Below are positions 28,308-37,336 of a stretch of DNA of 64,000 bases, piece after piece. This stretch comes from Nocardia speluncae NBRC 108251 (GTDB lineage Bacteria > Actinomycetota > Actinomycetes > Mycobacteriales > Mycobacteriaceae): contig NZ_BDBZ01000001.1 of assembly GCF_001613245.1 (NCBI RefSeq), forward strand, positions 558,001 to 622,000, written 5' to 3'. The position numbers and the translations under genes are program-made. Each line of letters opens with the position of its first letter. Position 1 is the stretch's first letter. The notes below the pieces were generated by a model. The model did no database searches and was not told the origin of the DNA. It saw nothing but the letters and a program-made list of their open reading frames with translations.

Positions 28308-28559
28308 AGCTGCCTCCTCAGGGGCTCGGCACCGATACCGGGCCGGAACCACAGCCGGCGCGGCATCGCTGCCGTCGGATAAGGGCGGACTACCGGGCGC
28401 GCTCAGCGCGCCGTCGCGGAGGGTGCCTCCGGATCCGTCCCGGCGCAGGCGGCGGGCCGACATTCGGCCGGATAACGGTGTCCACGGAACCGGGCTGTCG
28501 TCATTGTCATCACCAGGCCCTCCCGTACCTCTGATCGAGGGAAACGCTTCTTCCAGTGT

Positions 28560-28597
28560 GTCATTTGACTGGCCCGCGGGTCAATGTTTATGTCAAA
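28560..28597 (+). promoter_or_regulatory. Promoter/operator with TTGAC and GTCAA repeats
   Basis: This AT-rich island in the 373-bp gap between divergent genes carries TTGAC at 28565-28569 and an inverted GTCAA at 28580-28584, then a second GTCAA at 28592-28596, 12 bp on. TTGACT at 28565-28570 with TATGTC at 28589-28594, 18 bp later, makes a credible sigma-70-type promoter overlapped by the repeats. A repressor or activator site is therefore likely; the protein is unknown. Confidence 0.45.
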
Positions 28598-28680
28598 CGC
28601 CGTCCTGCATTATGGTTATTGCCAGATGTGACCGGGTCGAAACCCCTCGGCGACGGCGAAATACGAGAAAGGCCCGCGGT

Positions 28681-30195
28681 ATGTCCCCCACCGACGACAC
28701 CGCAATCGTCGCTATCCGCAACATCCTGACCCGGCTCTGCAAACGCTCCGGACTCAGCCCCGACCGCCTGGCGACCACCGAAATCGATACCAGTCCCCTC
28801 CTCGACCTCCCGGTCATCCGGCGATACGCCGCCACCCACGGCATCACCCGCACCGCCGCCGTACTCCCCGTCGTCCGCGAACACGCCCGCCGCCTCCCGC
28901 CGACCCACCGCGTCATCACCGACGCCGAACTGTCCCTCGGCCTGCTACGCGAAACCGAAACCGCCGGAATCGACCCTGACGACCTCTACTCGCAGGACCT
29001 CGGCGACCGCCGCGAATACCTCTCGGCACACTGGAGCCGGCTGCACGAGATCGCCGACGCCGAGGCAATCCCCCCGGCGCCCACCGTGCGCTCGCTGCGT
29101 GCCACCCCCGAACGGCGCGCCTTCACCGCACTGGCCGCGCTGCTGGTCACCGGGAACGTCTACACCGACGCCCAGCCCCTCCACAGCGTCGCCCGCCACG
29201 GCAACGCCGGCCGTATCGGCACGCTCACCGTCGTGGGCGACGCCGTGATCGACCACATCTACCGAGTCGACGCAATACCCGATGCGCGCGGGTTCGCCCG
29301 CGGCCGTTTCAGCGACAACCCGGGCGGTAAAGGACTCGATCGCGCCGTCGCCGCCGCCCGCCTCGGTATCGATGTCCGGCTGATCAGCGCGGTCGGCGAC
29401 GACGAGGCCGGGCGCCGGATCCTCGACTACCTCGGTTCCGAGAATGTCGATACATCGCTGGTCAGGGTCGTTCCCGACGCCACCACCCCGATCACCGCAC
29501 TCATCGTCGGCAAGACGGGCATCGCCGGCACCATCTTCTGCGAGGACGATCGCATCCGGCTCACCACTGCCGAGCTCACCGGACCGGCAGTCCGCGCCGC
29601 ACTCACCGAAACCGACGCCGTCCTGGTCACGCTCGAACCACCGCTACCGGTGATCGAACGGGTCCTGGCGATACTGCAGAAACTTCCGGAACGGCCCACC
29701 CTGGTGCTCACCGCGGCCGATGTCGAAACCCCCCAGGTGCTGTACCGCTACTTGTCCACCGTCGACTATCTGATCGGGTCCACCCAGGAGCTCGACAGTA
29801 TGGTTCCCGAGATACCCGCCCAGTCCGGGGCCCATATCGCTCAGCAGCTCCAGATGCTGGGCACCCGCGTTGTCTGCGTCGTCGAGGATTTCGGCTGTAC
29901 CGTCCGCTCCGACCGGCTCGCCCTCGATATCCCGCGCTTCCAGGCCGCGGCACTCACCGACGTACCGGGTTCGCGCGGCGCATTCTCCGCGGCACTGGTG
30001 TACCGGCTGCTGTCGCGTCCCGCGGTCGCCGACGCCGAGGGCGGGCCCGTCCGCCGGGTGGCCGACGAACATGACTACACCTGGGCGACCGCCGCCATGG
30101 TGGCGACCCAGTCGTTCGCCGGTGACGTACCCGGCGCCATGCCCACCGCCGACGAGGTGGACCGCATCCTCCGGCTCACCGCCGAAAGGCACTGA
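28681..30195 (+). CDS. PfkB-fold protein with N-terminal extension and degenerate active site
   Basis: The 504-aa protein starts at the ATG at 28681 (AGAAAGG upstream). Residues ~1-175 form an unrecognised, mostly helical extension. From GTLTVVGDAVIDHIYRVDAIPDARG a ribokinase-like domain follows: NPGGKGLDRAVAAARLGIDVRLISAVGDDEAGR near residue 216, then LVRVVPDATTPITALIV. The usual DTTGAGD-AF catalytic/anion-hole motif is replaced by TDVPGSRGAFSAAL near residue 427: the catalytic Asp of GAGD is Gly. Phosphotransfer is therefore probably lost or altered, and a sensory or regulatory role is possible. It is followed by a GTP cyclohydrolase II gene. Confidence 0.8.
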   Translation: MSPTDDTAIVAIRNILTRLCKRSGLSPDRLATTEIDTSPLLDLPVIRRYAATHGITRTAAVLPVVREHARRLPPTHRVITDAELSLGLLRETETAGIDPDDLYSQDLGDRREYLSAHWSRLHEIADAEAIPPAPTVRSLRATPERRAFTALAALLVTGNVYTDAQPLHSVARHGNAGRIGTLTVVGDAVIDHIYRVDAIPDARGFARGRFSDNPGGKGLDRAVAAARLGIDVRLISAVGDDEAGRRILDYLGSENVDTSLVRVVPDATTPITALIVGKTGIAGTIFCEDDRIRLTTAELTGPAVRAALTETDAVLVTLEPPLPVIERVLAILQKLPERPTLVLTAADVETPQVLYRYLSTVDYLIGSTQELDSMVPEIPAQSGAHIAQQLQMLGTRVVCVVEDFGCTVRSDRLALDIPRFQAAALTDVPGSRGAFSAALVYRLLSRPAVADAEGGPVRRVADEHDYTWATAAMVATQSFAGDVPGAMPTADEVDRILRLTAERH

Positions 30196-30405
30196 CCGGC
30201 GCCCGGTCCGCGCGCTCCCGGCCCGGCCACCGTCCCCACCGCCGCGCCGCGCACCGAGTACGTATTTTGTAACGGCAGGCGTCAAGTCACGTATCGGCCC
30301 GCCATCGCACGGGAACCGTGTCCCCGATCGGCGGGCCGATCGCTGCGGTAGCCCGGCCTCATCCATACTTTGCGGTACCGAATATTCATCGAAGGAGTAT
30401 CGACC

Positions 30406-31065
30406 TTGACCGCAGCCGCGGAGCCCTCCGCTGTCGCCACCACCGAGCACCGGTTCACCCGCAACGGCCACGAATCCCCGCTGCAGGTATTACCCGTGGT
30501 CGACGGCGAACCCCAGTTCGGTCATGTGCTGGTCTTCGGCCGGCCCGTCGACGATTGCCTGGTGCGGATCCACTCCCGATGCCTATACGGCGAAGCGCTC
30601 GACTCCCAGGACTGCGATTGCGGGCCGGAACTGCGCACATCCCTCGATCTCATCCAAGAAGCCGGCCACGGAGTACTGGTCTATCTGGAACAGGAAGGGC
30701 GTGGCCTCGGGCTCATCGCGAAAGCTCAGGGCTATGGGGTGGCCGACCGCACCGGCGCGGATACCTTCGCCGCGTACCGCAGCCTCGGCTTCCCCGAAGA
30801 CAGTCGCGACTACGCGCACGCCGCGAACAGCCTGCGCAATCTCGGGCTCACCCGGGTCCGGCTGCTCACCAACAGTCCCGACAAGGTCGAGGCCGTCCGC
30901 GCGGCCGGTATCGACGTCATGATCGAGGCGCTGTGGACACCGCCGCTCAGCGAACGAGCGGCTGCCTACCTGGAAGCCAAACGTCGTCGGCGCGGGCACT
31001 GGATTCCGGCGAGCGAACCGGGACCGGAGCGTCCGGTGGACGAGCCGATCGCCGCCGTTCGCTGA
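30406..31065 (+). CDS. Stand-alone GTP cyclohydrolase II (RibA-like)
   Basis: It opens the imidazole ring of GTP to a 2,5-diamino-6-ribosylamino-pyrimidinone, the first step to riboflavin and some pyrimidine-type metabolites. The start is a TTG at 30406 with AAGGAG eight bases upstream (219 aa); a TTG at 30370 lacks an RBS. Zn ligands C59, C70, C72 are seen in HSRCLYGEALDSQDCDCG, and VYLEQEGRGLGLIAKAQGYG with the catalytic Tyr and Arg near residues 97-116. TNSPDKVEAV is near residue 164. Unlike the housekeeping enzyme it is not fused to RibB, so it may be a paralogue for a special pathway. Confidence 0.88.
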   Translation: MTAAAEPSAVATTEHRFTRNGHESPLQVLPVVDGEPQFGHVLVFGRPVDDCLVRIHSRCLYGEALDSQDCDCGPELRTSLDLIQEAGHGVLVYLEQEGRGLGLIAKAQGYGVADRTGADTFAAYRSLGFPEDSRDYAHAANSLRNLGLTRVRLLTNSPDKVEAVRAAGIDVMIEALWTPPLSERAAAYLEAKRRRRGHWIPASEPGPERPVDEPIAAVR

Positions 31066-31207
31066 CCCAGACAGAACGCGCCCATCGGCGCCGTTCCCCG
31101 GCTACCATTGGTGATCCGCGTCACTCGCCGGTCGCCGACTGCTCCTACAGCCTCTGGCGGTAACCACGGCGAGTGTTCCGGAACCCCAGCACCTCGGGAA
31201 CGGACCC

Positions 31208-33037
31208 ATGACCACAGATATCGTCTACACTCACCGCACCGGCGTCACTGCCCGCACAGTGCCCGCGGCCTTCCAGCAGACCCTCACTCTCCGCCCCGGC
31301 GCGGTCGCCCTGCGCACCGTCGGCGGCACCCAGGAAATCACCTGGCGGGACTACGGGCAACGCGTCCGCGTCCTCGCCGCGGGTCTGGCCGCCCTCGGCC
31401 TCACCCGCGGCGACACGGTGGGCATCATGCTCACCAACCGGCCGGAGTTCAACCTCCTCGACACCGCCGCCCTGCATGTGGGCGCCACCCCGTTCTCCGT
31501 CTACAACACCTGCTCACCCGAGCAGATCGCACATGTCTTCGGCAACGCCGGCAACAAGATAGTCGTCACCGAGCAGCAGTTCCTGGACACCATCCGCGCC
31601 GCAGGCGTACCTATCGACCACCTCATCGTCGTCGACGGGCCGGCCGAGGGCGCGACCACACTCGCCGACCTCGAGGCGAATCCCGATCCGGATTTCGATT
31701 TCGACGCCGCCTGGCAGGCCGTGGAACCCGGTGATCTCGCCACCCTGATCTACACCTCCGGCACCACCGGGCCCTCCAAGGGCGTCGAACTCACCCACCG
31801 CAATGTGCTGGCCCAGATCCTCGCCCTCACCAGCGGTCCGCTCGATGTGGGTCTCGAGGACCGCGCATTGTCCTACCTGCCCGCCGCCCATGTCGCGGAC
31901 CGGATTTCCGGCCATGCCATCAACCTGGTCACCGGTATCCAGATCACCACCGTTCCCGATCCCCGCGAGATCGCCGCGGCACTCCCCGACGCCCGGCCGA
32001 CCGTCTTCTTCGGTGTCCCGCGTGTCTGGCAGAAGATCAAAGGCGGTGTCGAGGCCAAACTGGCCGCCGAAACCGGGGCGAAGAAAGCCATCGCCGATTG
32101 GGCGGTCAGCACCGGAATCGCGGCCGCCAAAGCCGATCTGGCCGGCACCGGTCGCGGACCGCTGCTGAGTATGCAGCACCGGATCGCCGAGAAGCTGCTG
32201 CTGTCCAAAGTACGGGCGGCACTCGGTCTGGGTGAACTCCGGGTCGCCTCCTCCGGTGCGGCACCGATCCCCGCGGAAACTCTCGAATTCTTCCTGGGGC
32301 TCGGTTTCTGCGTCTCCGAGGTGTGGGGTATGTCGGAAACCAGCGGCGTGGCCACCTACACCGAACTCGACAAACCTCGGCCGGGAACCGTCGGCCGCGC
32401 CGTCGACGGACTCGAACTACGATTGGCCGACGACGGTGAAGTACTGGTCCGTGGTCCGATCATCACCCACGGCTACCGCGCCATGCCCGAGAAAACCGCC
32501 GAGGCGCTGGACGCCGACGGCTGGTTGCACACCGGCGATGTCGGCACTCTCGATACCGATGGCTACCTGCGGATCATCGACCGCAAGAAAGAGCTCATCA
32601 TCAACGAAGGGGGAAAGAACATCGCCCCGAGCAATATCGAGAACGCCGTCAAGGCCGCCTCCTCGCTCGTCGGGCAGGCCGTGGCGCTCGGCGACGCCAA
32701 ACCCTATATCACCGCGCTCATCGTGCTCGACCCTGATATGGCGGCCATCCGCGCCAAGGAAATCGATGCCACCGACGCCGATATCGCCACACTGGCCCGG
32801 CACCCCGGCATCATCGAAGATATCCGCGCCGCGATCCAGGCCGGGAATGCAAAATTGGCCCGGGTCGAACAGATCAAACGGTTTACAGTCGTCGATACCG
32901 TCTGGGAACCCGGCGGCGACGAACTCACCCCGAAGATGTCGCTCAAACGCGCGCCGATCGCCGAAAAGTACGCCGAGCAGATCACCGCGCTCTATGCCGA
33001 CGAGAAACCCGGGACCGTGATCGACGTACGCGGCTGA
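31208..33037 (+). CDS. FadD15-like long-chain acyl-CoA synthetase (AMP-forming)
   Basis: This 609-aa ANL ligase has the P-loop LIYTSGTTGPSKGVELTHRN near residue 182, WGMSETSGVATY near residue 373, TGDVGTLDTDGYLRIIDRKKELIINEGGKNIAPSNIEN near residues 440-477 and the C-terminal LTPKMSLKR Lys region. The RKKELIINEGGKNIAPSNIE wording is that of FadD15-type long-chain ligases. It differs from the FadD19-like enzyme at 6582, which ends in a SGKPDY motif. It activates fatty acids for degradation or lipid synthesis. No signal of shared operon with the preceding gene beyond same strand. Confidence 0.92.
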   Translation: MTTDIVYTHRTGVTARTVPAAFQQTLTLRPGAVALRTVGGTQEITWRDYGQRVRVLAAGLAALGLTRGDTVGIMLTNRPEFNLLDTAALHVGATPFSVYNTCSPEQIAHVFGNAGNKIVVTEQQFLDTIRAAGVPIDHLIVVDGPAEGATTLADLEANPDPDFDFDAAWQAVEPGDLATLIYTSGTTGPSKGVELTHRNVLAQILALTSGPLDVGLEDRALSYLPAAHVADRISGHAINLVTGIQITTVPDPREIAAALPDARPTVFFGVPRVWQKIKGGVEAKLAAETGAKKAIADWAVSTGIAAAKADLAGTGRGPLLSMQHRIAEKLLLSKVRAALGLGELRVASSGAAPIPAETLEFFLGLGFCVSEVWGMSETSGVATYTELDKPRPGTVGRAVDGLELRLADDGEVLVRGPIITHGYRAMPEKTAEALDADGWLHTGDVGTLDTDGYLRIIDRKKELIINEGGKNIAPSNIENAVKAASSLVGQAVALGDAKPYITALIVLDPDMAAIRAKEIDATDADIATLARHPGIIEDIRAAIQAGNAKLARVEQIKRFTVVDTVWEPGGDELTPKMSLKRAPIAEKYAEQITALYADEKPGTVIDVRG

Positions 33038-33058
33038 GCCGAACCCGGCTCCGACAGG

Positions 33059-33089
33059 ACTGTGGCCCCGGTGAGCCCGGGGCCACAGT
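33059..33089. terminator. Bidirectional terminator hairpin
   Basis: ACTGTGGCCCCGG and CCGGGGCCACAGT are perfect 13-bp arms around a TGAGC loop, lying between the convergent stops of the acyl-CoA synthetase gene (33037) and the YbhB gene (33102). No long T-tract, as usual in high-GC actinobacteria. Confidence 0.85.
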
Positions 33090-33101
33090 GCTGTTCACGA
33101 T

Positions 33102-33629
33102 TCACTTCTGTTCGTAGGTACCCACCAGCGTCGCCCGCGCCAGCGTATGCGAGAACAGGTTGAAGCCGAGGAAGGCCGGGGTGGCTTCCGGTGGTACACC
33201 CAGCGATTCGACATCCACCGCGTGCACCACGATGAAGTACCGGTGCGGACCGTGCCCGGCCGGCGGGGCCGCGCCCACGTATCCGGCGAAACCGCCGTCG
33301 TTGCGCAGCATCACCGCGCCCGCGGGCAGTGTGCCGCCCTCACTGCCCGCTCCGGACGCCAGCTCGGTGACCGACGCGGGGATATCGGCCACCGCCCAAT
33401 GCCAGAAACCGGAAGCGGTCGGCGCGTCCGGATCGTACACCGTCACTGCGAAACTCTTCGTCTCCGCCGGGAAACCCGACCAGCCGAGCTGCGGCGACAC
33501 ATCCTTACCGCCGGCGCCGAACACACCGCTGACCTGATCGTTGCCGAGCGGCGCACCGTCGGACACATCGGCGGACGTCACGGTGAACGATGGCACCGAG
33601 GGCAGGGCGTCATAAGGGTTGTAGGTCAT
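33102..33629 (-). CDS. YbhB/YbcL family Raf-kinase-inhibitor-like protein
   Basis: This 175-aa PEBP-fold protein contains [41 protein letters not shown] near residues 45-85 (the DPDAP and HW motifs of the ligand pocket) and [15 protein letters not shown] near residue 125. PEBP proteins bind phosphate-like anions; bacterial roles are unclear. It corresponds to Rv2140c of the conserved neighbourhood. It starts with ATG and lies 21 bp upstream of the end of the M20 peptidase gene. Confidence 0.95.
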   Translation of the reverse strand: MTYNPYDALPSVPSFTVTSADVSDGAPLGNDQVSGVFGAGGKDVSPQLGWSGFPAETKSFAVTVYDPDAPTASGFWHWAVADIPASVTELASGAGSEGGTLPAGAVMLRNDGGFAGYVGAAPPAGHGPHRYFIVVHAVDVESLGVPPEATPAFLGFNLFSHTLARATLVGTYEQK

Positions 33630-33650
33630 GGAAACCTCTCTCGAATCGGA

Positions 33651-35009
33651 TCAGCTGTGCAACAGAAAGTGTTCCAGGACATCGGTGCCGAATTCGAGGG
33701 CGTCGACAGGCACCCGTTCGTCGACGCCGTGGAACAGCGCCGCGAAATCCAATTCCGGTGGCAACCGCAGCGGGGCGAAGCCGAAGCACCGGATCCCCAG
33801 ATCAGCGAACGCCTTCGCATCGGTACCGCCGGACAACATGTACGGCACCGTCCGCCCGTGCGGGTCATGCGCCAGGATCGCCTCGTTCATCGCGTCCACC
33901 AGATGGCCGTCGAAAGTTGTTTCGTAGGAATCGAGTTTGGTGACCCATTCGCGTTCCACGTCGGGTCCGATCAGCTCGTCCACTTCGCGTTCGAACTCCG
34001 CCAGGCGGCCGGGCACCACCCGGCAGTCCACCACGGCCTCCGCGGTCTGCGGGATCACATTCGCCTTGTACCCGGCGTTCAGCATGGTCGGATTCGCCGT
34101 ATCACGCAGGGTGGCGCCGATGATCCGGGAAATCGACCCCAGCTTCGCCAGCGTGCCCTCGATGTCCTTACTGCCCGGGTCGAACGCGAGCCCGGTTTCC
34201 TCCGATACCGCCGCGAGGAACTCGGCCACGGAGTCGGAGACGACGAGCGGGAAAGTATGTGTCCCCAGCCGGGCCACCGCAGCCGCCAGGATGGTCACCG
34301 CGTTGTCCTCGTGCAGGAACGACCCGTGCCCGGCGCGAGCCTTCGCCCGCAACCGCATCCAGCCCAGACCTTTTTCCGCTGTCTCCACCAGATAGAGCCG
34401 CCGTTCGCCACCGTCGGGGCGGGGCACGGTCAGTGAGAAACCGCCTACCTCCCCCACCGCCTCGGTGATTCCGGCGAAAAGATCAGGCCGGTTCTCGACC
34501 AGCCATTGCGACCCCCATTTCCCGCCGTTCTCCTCGTCGGCCAGGAATGCGAACACCAGGTCGCGGGGCGGTACGGTGCCCTCGATCTTGAACTGGCGGG
34601 CCACCGCCAGCATCATTCCGACCATATCCTTCATATCGATGGCGCCACGGCCCCAGACGTAGCCGTCCTGCACGGCACCGGAGAAGGGGTGCACACTCCA
34701 ATCGGCCGCCTCGGCCGGCACCACATCGAGATGCCCGTGCAGCAACAGCGCACCGCGACTCGAATCGGCGCCCGGCAGCCGCGCGAAAACATTTCCCCGG
34801 CCCGGTAGGCCGGATTCCACATATTCCGTGGTGTAACCCGCGTCTTCCAGCTGCCGCGCAACCCACTCGGCGCATTCGCGTTCGCCCTTGGTGGTCGCCG
34901 GGTCGCCGGTATTCGAGGTGTCGAATCGGATCAGCGAACTGACCAGGTCCACCACCTCCGATACAGCACGGGAACGAGCGGAGCCAGAGTTATCACCTGT
35001 CGCGGCCAC
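33651..35009 (-). CDS. M20 family metallopeptidase (Rv2141c-like)
   Basis: A GTG start gives 452 aa. The two-zinc ArgE/DapE/M20 pattern is complete: LLLHGHLDVVPAEAADWSVHPFSG near residue 87 (His and catalytic Asp), WGRGAIDMKDMVGMMLAV near residue 118 (bridging Asp), FLADEENGGKWGSQWL near residue 155 (catalytic Glu, Zn Glu), and a C-terminal SGGTDAKAFADLGIRCFGF. A lid/dimerisation domain lies between. It hydrolyses an N-acyl amino acid or dipeptide; the exact substrate is not readable. No signal peptide, so cytosolic. It follows the YbhB gene as in M. tuberculosis. Confidence 0.95.
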   Translation of the reverse strand: MAATGDNSGSARSRAVSEVVDLVSSLIRFDTSNTGDPATTKGERECAEWVARQLEDAGYTTEYVESGLPGRGNVFARLPGADSSRGALLLHGHLDVVPAEAADWSVHPFSGAVQDGYVWGRGAIDMKDMVGMMLAVARQFKIEGTVPPRDLVFAFLADEENGGKWGSQWLVENRPDLFAGITEAVGEVGGFSLTVPRPDGGERRLYLVETAEKGLGWMRLRAKARAGHGSFLHEDNAVTILAAAVARLGTHTFPLVVSDSVAEFLAAVSEETGLAFDPGSKDIEGTLAKLGSISRIIGATLRDTANPTMLNAGYKANVIPQTAEAVVDCRVVPGRLAEFEREVDELIGPDVEREWVTKLDSYETTFDGHLVDAMNEAILAHDPHGRTVPYMLSGGTDAKAFADLGIRCFGFAPLRLPPELDFAALFHGVDERVPVDALEFGTDVLEHFLLHS

Positions 35010-35229
35010 GCACTCTTCCTACCATCACGGGCCTCATTGACTTCTTTTGGTGTTGCCGATGCTCGTGCCCTGGAACGCAGGCGCTATTTCGCATAGTTAA
35101 ATGCGCATATCCACGTATGCCCATCGTTCTAGTCTCTGATAGATGCAAAGCCTCTGAAACCTTGCAGCCCAGCACTTTCGGATTCTCCCCATCAGGGCCG
35201 GCTCACCCGCCGGCGTAGCGGGACCTCGA

Positions 35230-36123
35230 CTACTTGTCGGGCAGTTCGCCGAGCACCCGGCGCAGATGGTCGCGACTCTCCCCCGGGGTCGGTGCAATGA
35301 CGCTGAGCTTGTTCATCACCGTCATGTACACCTCTACCTCATGCTTCTTCTCGAGGTAATGCGAGGTGGTCAGCTGTTCCATGTAGACCATGTCCGGCAA
35401 CTCGGGCTCCGGGAAGCGCAGGATGCTGAACGAACCGCCCGCGGCGGGGTGCCCACCGACGTCGTAGGGCAGTACCTGGATCTTCACGTTCGGCCGGTCG
35501 GACACGGCAATCAGATGCTCGATCTGGCCGCGTAGTACCGGATAACCACCGACCGGGCGGCGGAGCGCGTTCTCGTCCACCACCGCCCACAGCGTCGGGG
35601 CCGACGCGCGGCTGAGGATCTCCTGGCGGCGCATCCGCACCCCCACCCGGCGTTCGGTGTCCTCCTCGTTGAACAGTTTGATCACCGAACGCGCATAGGC
35701 TTCGGTCTGCAGCAGACCGGGGACGAACTGCGCCTCATAGGTGCGAATCGTGGTCGCGGCTTGTTCGAGGCCGATATAGGTTTCGAACCACGGCGGCAGC
35801 AGATCGTTGAACGGTTGCCACCAGCCCGGATCGTTGGCCTTTTTCATCAACTCCAGGTAGACCGAAAGCTCCTCCGGATCGTCGACACCGTAGAGCTTCA
35901 GCAGATCCATCAGATCGCGTTCCCGGAACCGGGTGCGGCCCAATTCGAGGCGGCTGATCTTGGCGTGCGAACCGCGGATATGCTCCCCGGCGTCCTCGCG
36001 GCTGATACCGCACGCCTCGCGCAGCTGCCGCAGCCGGCTACCGAGCGATATACGCAATACGGTGGGCCCGCGGTCGGCTTCTGCCTTATCCGGGAGATCG
36101 GAATCGTCCTGCTCGTTAGTCAT
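35230..36123 (-). CDS. XRE-type HTH regulator with DUF5753 domain
   Basis: The ATG at 36121-36123 gives 297 aa; the frame upstream to 36663 lacks any domain and is not used. HTH_31: LGSRLRQLREACGISREDAGEHIRGSHAKISRLELGRTRFRERDLMDLLKLYGV at residues ~27-80. The remainder is DUF5753: YIGLEQAATTIRTYEAQFVPGLLQTEAYARSVI near residue 117, then RRQEIL, NVKIQVLPYDVGGHPAAGGSF and VVYMEQL-type motifs. Such WhiJ/AbaA-like regulators usually pair with small DUF397 proteins, which I do not find here. It is divergent from the flavoprotein and methyltransferase genes across a 690-bp gap. Confidence 0.93.
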   Translation of the reverse strand: MTNEQDDSDLPDKAEADRGPTVLRISLGSRLRQLREACGISREDAGEHIRGSHAKISRLELGRTRFRERDLMDLLKLYGVDDPEELSVYLELMKKANDPGWWQPFNDLLPPWFETYIGLEQAATTIRTYEAQFVPGLLQTEAYARSVIKLFNEEDTERRVGVRMRRQEILSRASAPTLWAVVDENALRRPVGGYPVLRGQIEHLIAVSDRPNVKIQVLPYDVGGHPAAGGSFSILRFPEPELPDMVYMEQLTTSHYLEKKHEVEVYMTVMNKLSVIAPTPGESRDHLRRVLGELPDK

Positions 36124-36813
36124 GATCGCCTCTGGCCAGTTCGTGCTGTGCTGCATCGTACGGCGCCCGCCACCGACGAACCGCACCGGTCGGCAGGCGA
36201 TCTTACCCTCAAGTAGGCACCGAATATCGGAAACGCGCCCACACCGGGGGGACCCGGCATCCGCACGGCAACCCACTGCCGCGCACCTCGGCTCGAATTC
36301 TACAGCGCCGCATAACCGTAGCTTCTCGTACGTTTGCGCGCACGATAGGCATTGATTGCGTAAACTCCCCCACGACACGACGATCCGGCCTCGCAACCGC
36401 GAAGACCTGGGGAGATGACACCGATGAGGGCACGGGGAGCAGGTGCGGGTACTGCGGAAGCCGCACCCAGCATACCGCCTGCTCGCCCGAATCGCGACAA
36501 CCGACCGGCCGGTCCGGGAGCGTGTCGCCCCGGTGAGCCCACAGGGCAGGGAGCGACGTCCACCGGGAACGGTTACCTGCACTCGACATCCCCGATCTGC
36601 ACCCACCCCGGCTATCCCACGGAAAACTCGGCGAGCATCCGTAAGGAATTGGGCAGCAACCACTTCCCGTCGCTTCCTCGTCTATCCCGGACCGGTCCGC
36701 GCCGGCGCGGACCGCTAGGCTCGCGCGCAACCATCCGGCCCGGATCCGCTGGGAACCCAGCGGCATTCCGAGAACGAATCACCACCTTGCACACCGAGAA
36801 AACTGGAGGGCCC
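36124..36813. other. 690-bp intergenic region without a convincing gene
   Basis: This gap separates the XRE regulator from the flavin split-barrel gene. Several open frames exist on both strands, but their codon third positions are mixed and no RBS-start pair stands out, so I annotate none. An AT-richer patch at 36300-36380 probably carries the divergent promoters. It includes TCGTACG-N6-CGCACGA (36326-36345), a 7-bp inverted repeat with one mismatch that could be a regulator site. Confidence 0.5.
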
Positions 36814-37269
36814 ATGTCCGACGAAGTCACCGCCATCGAGATCCGCAAGAAACTGACCGAGGTCCTCACCCATTCCAGTATCGACCTCGCAACCTCCGAA
36901 GACGGAGTCAACTGGGCCACCAGCGCGTTCTTCGCCAATCTCGACGAAGACCTGTTCCGTCTCACACTGATCCTCGAGAACCGCGGCCGCACGCTCGGTC
37001 AGCTGAAGGCCAATCCCAACGTCGGGGTGAAAGTGGTGCCGGGCGGTATCGCCGACCCGTTCGCCCAGGGACTCGGCACGGTGACACTGCGCGACGACAG
37101 CGAGCGCGACGAGACCTTCCAGGCGTTGCTGCGCAAGGAACCACAGGTCGAACCATTCTTCGCGTCTCCCGTCACCGCGGTCGTCATCGATATCGACTGG
37201 TGGCGAGTCACCCACCTGGGCGGCGGCTGGCTGCCGGGCAAGGTACTCGAACGCGGCAACGGAGCCTGA
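36814..37269 (+). CDS. Pyridoxamine 5'-phosphate oxidase-like (flavin split-barrel) protein
   Basis: The ATG at 36814 with ACTGGAGGG just upstream gives 151 aa; the longer frame is unsupported. The split-barrel core reads LTEVLTHSSIDLATSEDGVNWATSAFFANLDEDLFRLTLILENRGRTLGQLKANPNVGVKV, close to pyridoxamine-phosphate-oxidase-fold and F420-binding (DDN/FDOR) proteins. VVIDIDWWRVTHLGGGWLPGK ends it. Cofactor (FMN, F420 or heme) is not decided by the sequence. It lies ahead of two methyltransferases and divergent from the DUF5753 regulator. Confidence 0.82.
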   Translation: MSDEVTAIEIRKKLTEVLTHSSIDLATSEDGVNWATSAFFANLDEDLFRLTLILENRGRTLGQLKANPNVGVKVVPGGIADPFAQGLGTVTLRDDSERDETFQALLRKEPQVEPFFASPVTAVVIDIDWWRVTHLGGGWLPGKVLERGNGA

Positions 37270-37336
37270 ACGCACGCCTGCTGCGGAGCGGTCCTACCAT
37301 CACGCTGTTCGATCGATAATGCAGAGAGAGGTTTTC

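Noticed and set aside
30370..30405. Upstream TTG start of the GTP cyclohydrolase II gene
   Set aside because: No RBS precedes it, while AAGGAG sits eight bases before the TTG at 30406.
35090..35109. CGCATA direct repeat 14 bp apart upstream of the M20 peptidase gene
   Set aside because: A hexamer repeat in AT-rich promoter DNA is expected by chance; no palindrome or conserved factor.
36326..36345. TCGTACG-N6-CGCACGA as an operator
   Set aside because: Only a 7-bp imperfect inverted repeat; mentioned in the intergenic entry but not supported enough as a separate site.
36443..36718. 91-aa open frame in the 690-bp gap as a possible DUF397 partner
   Set aside because: No DUF397 motif (WRKSSYS type) is visible, third codon positions are mixed and there is no RBS.
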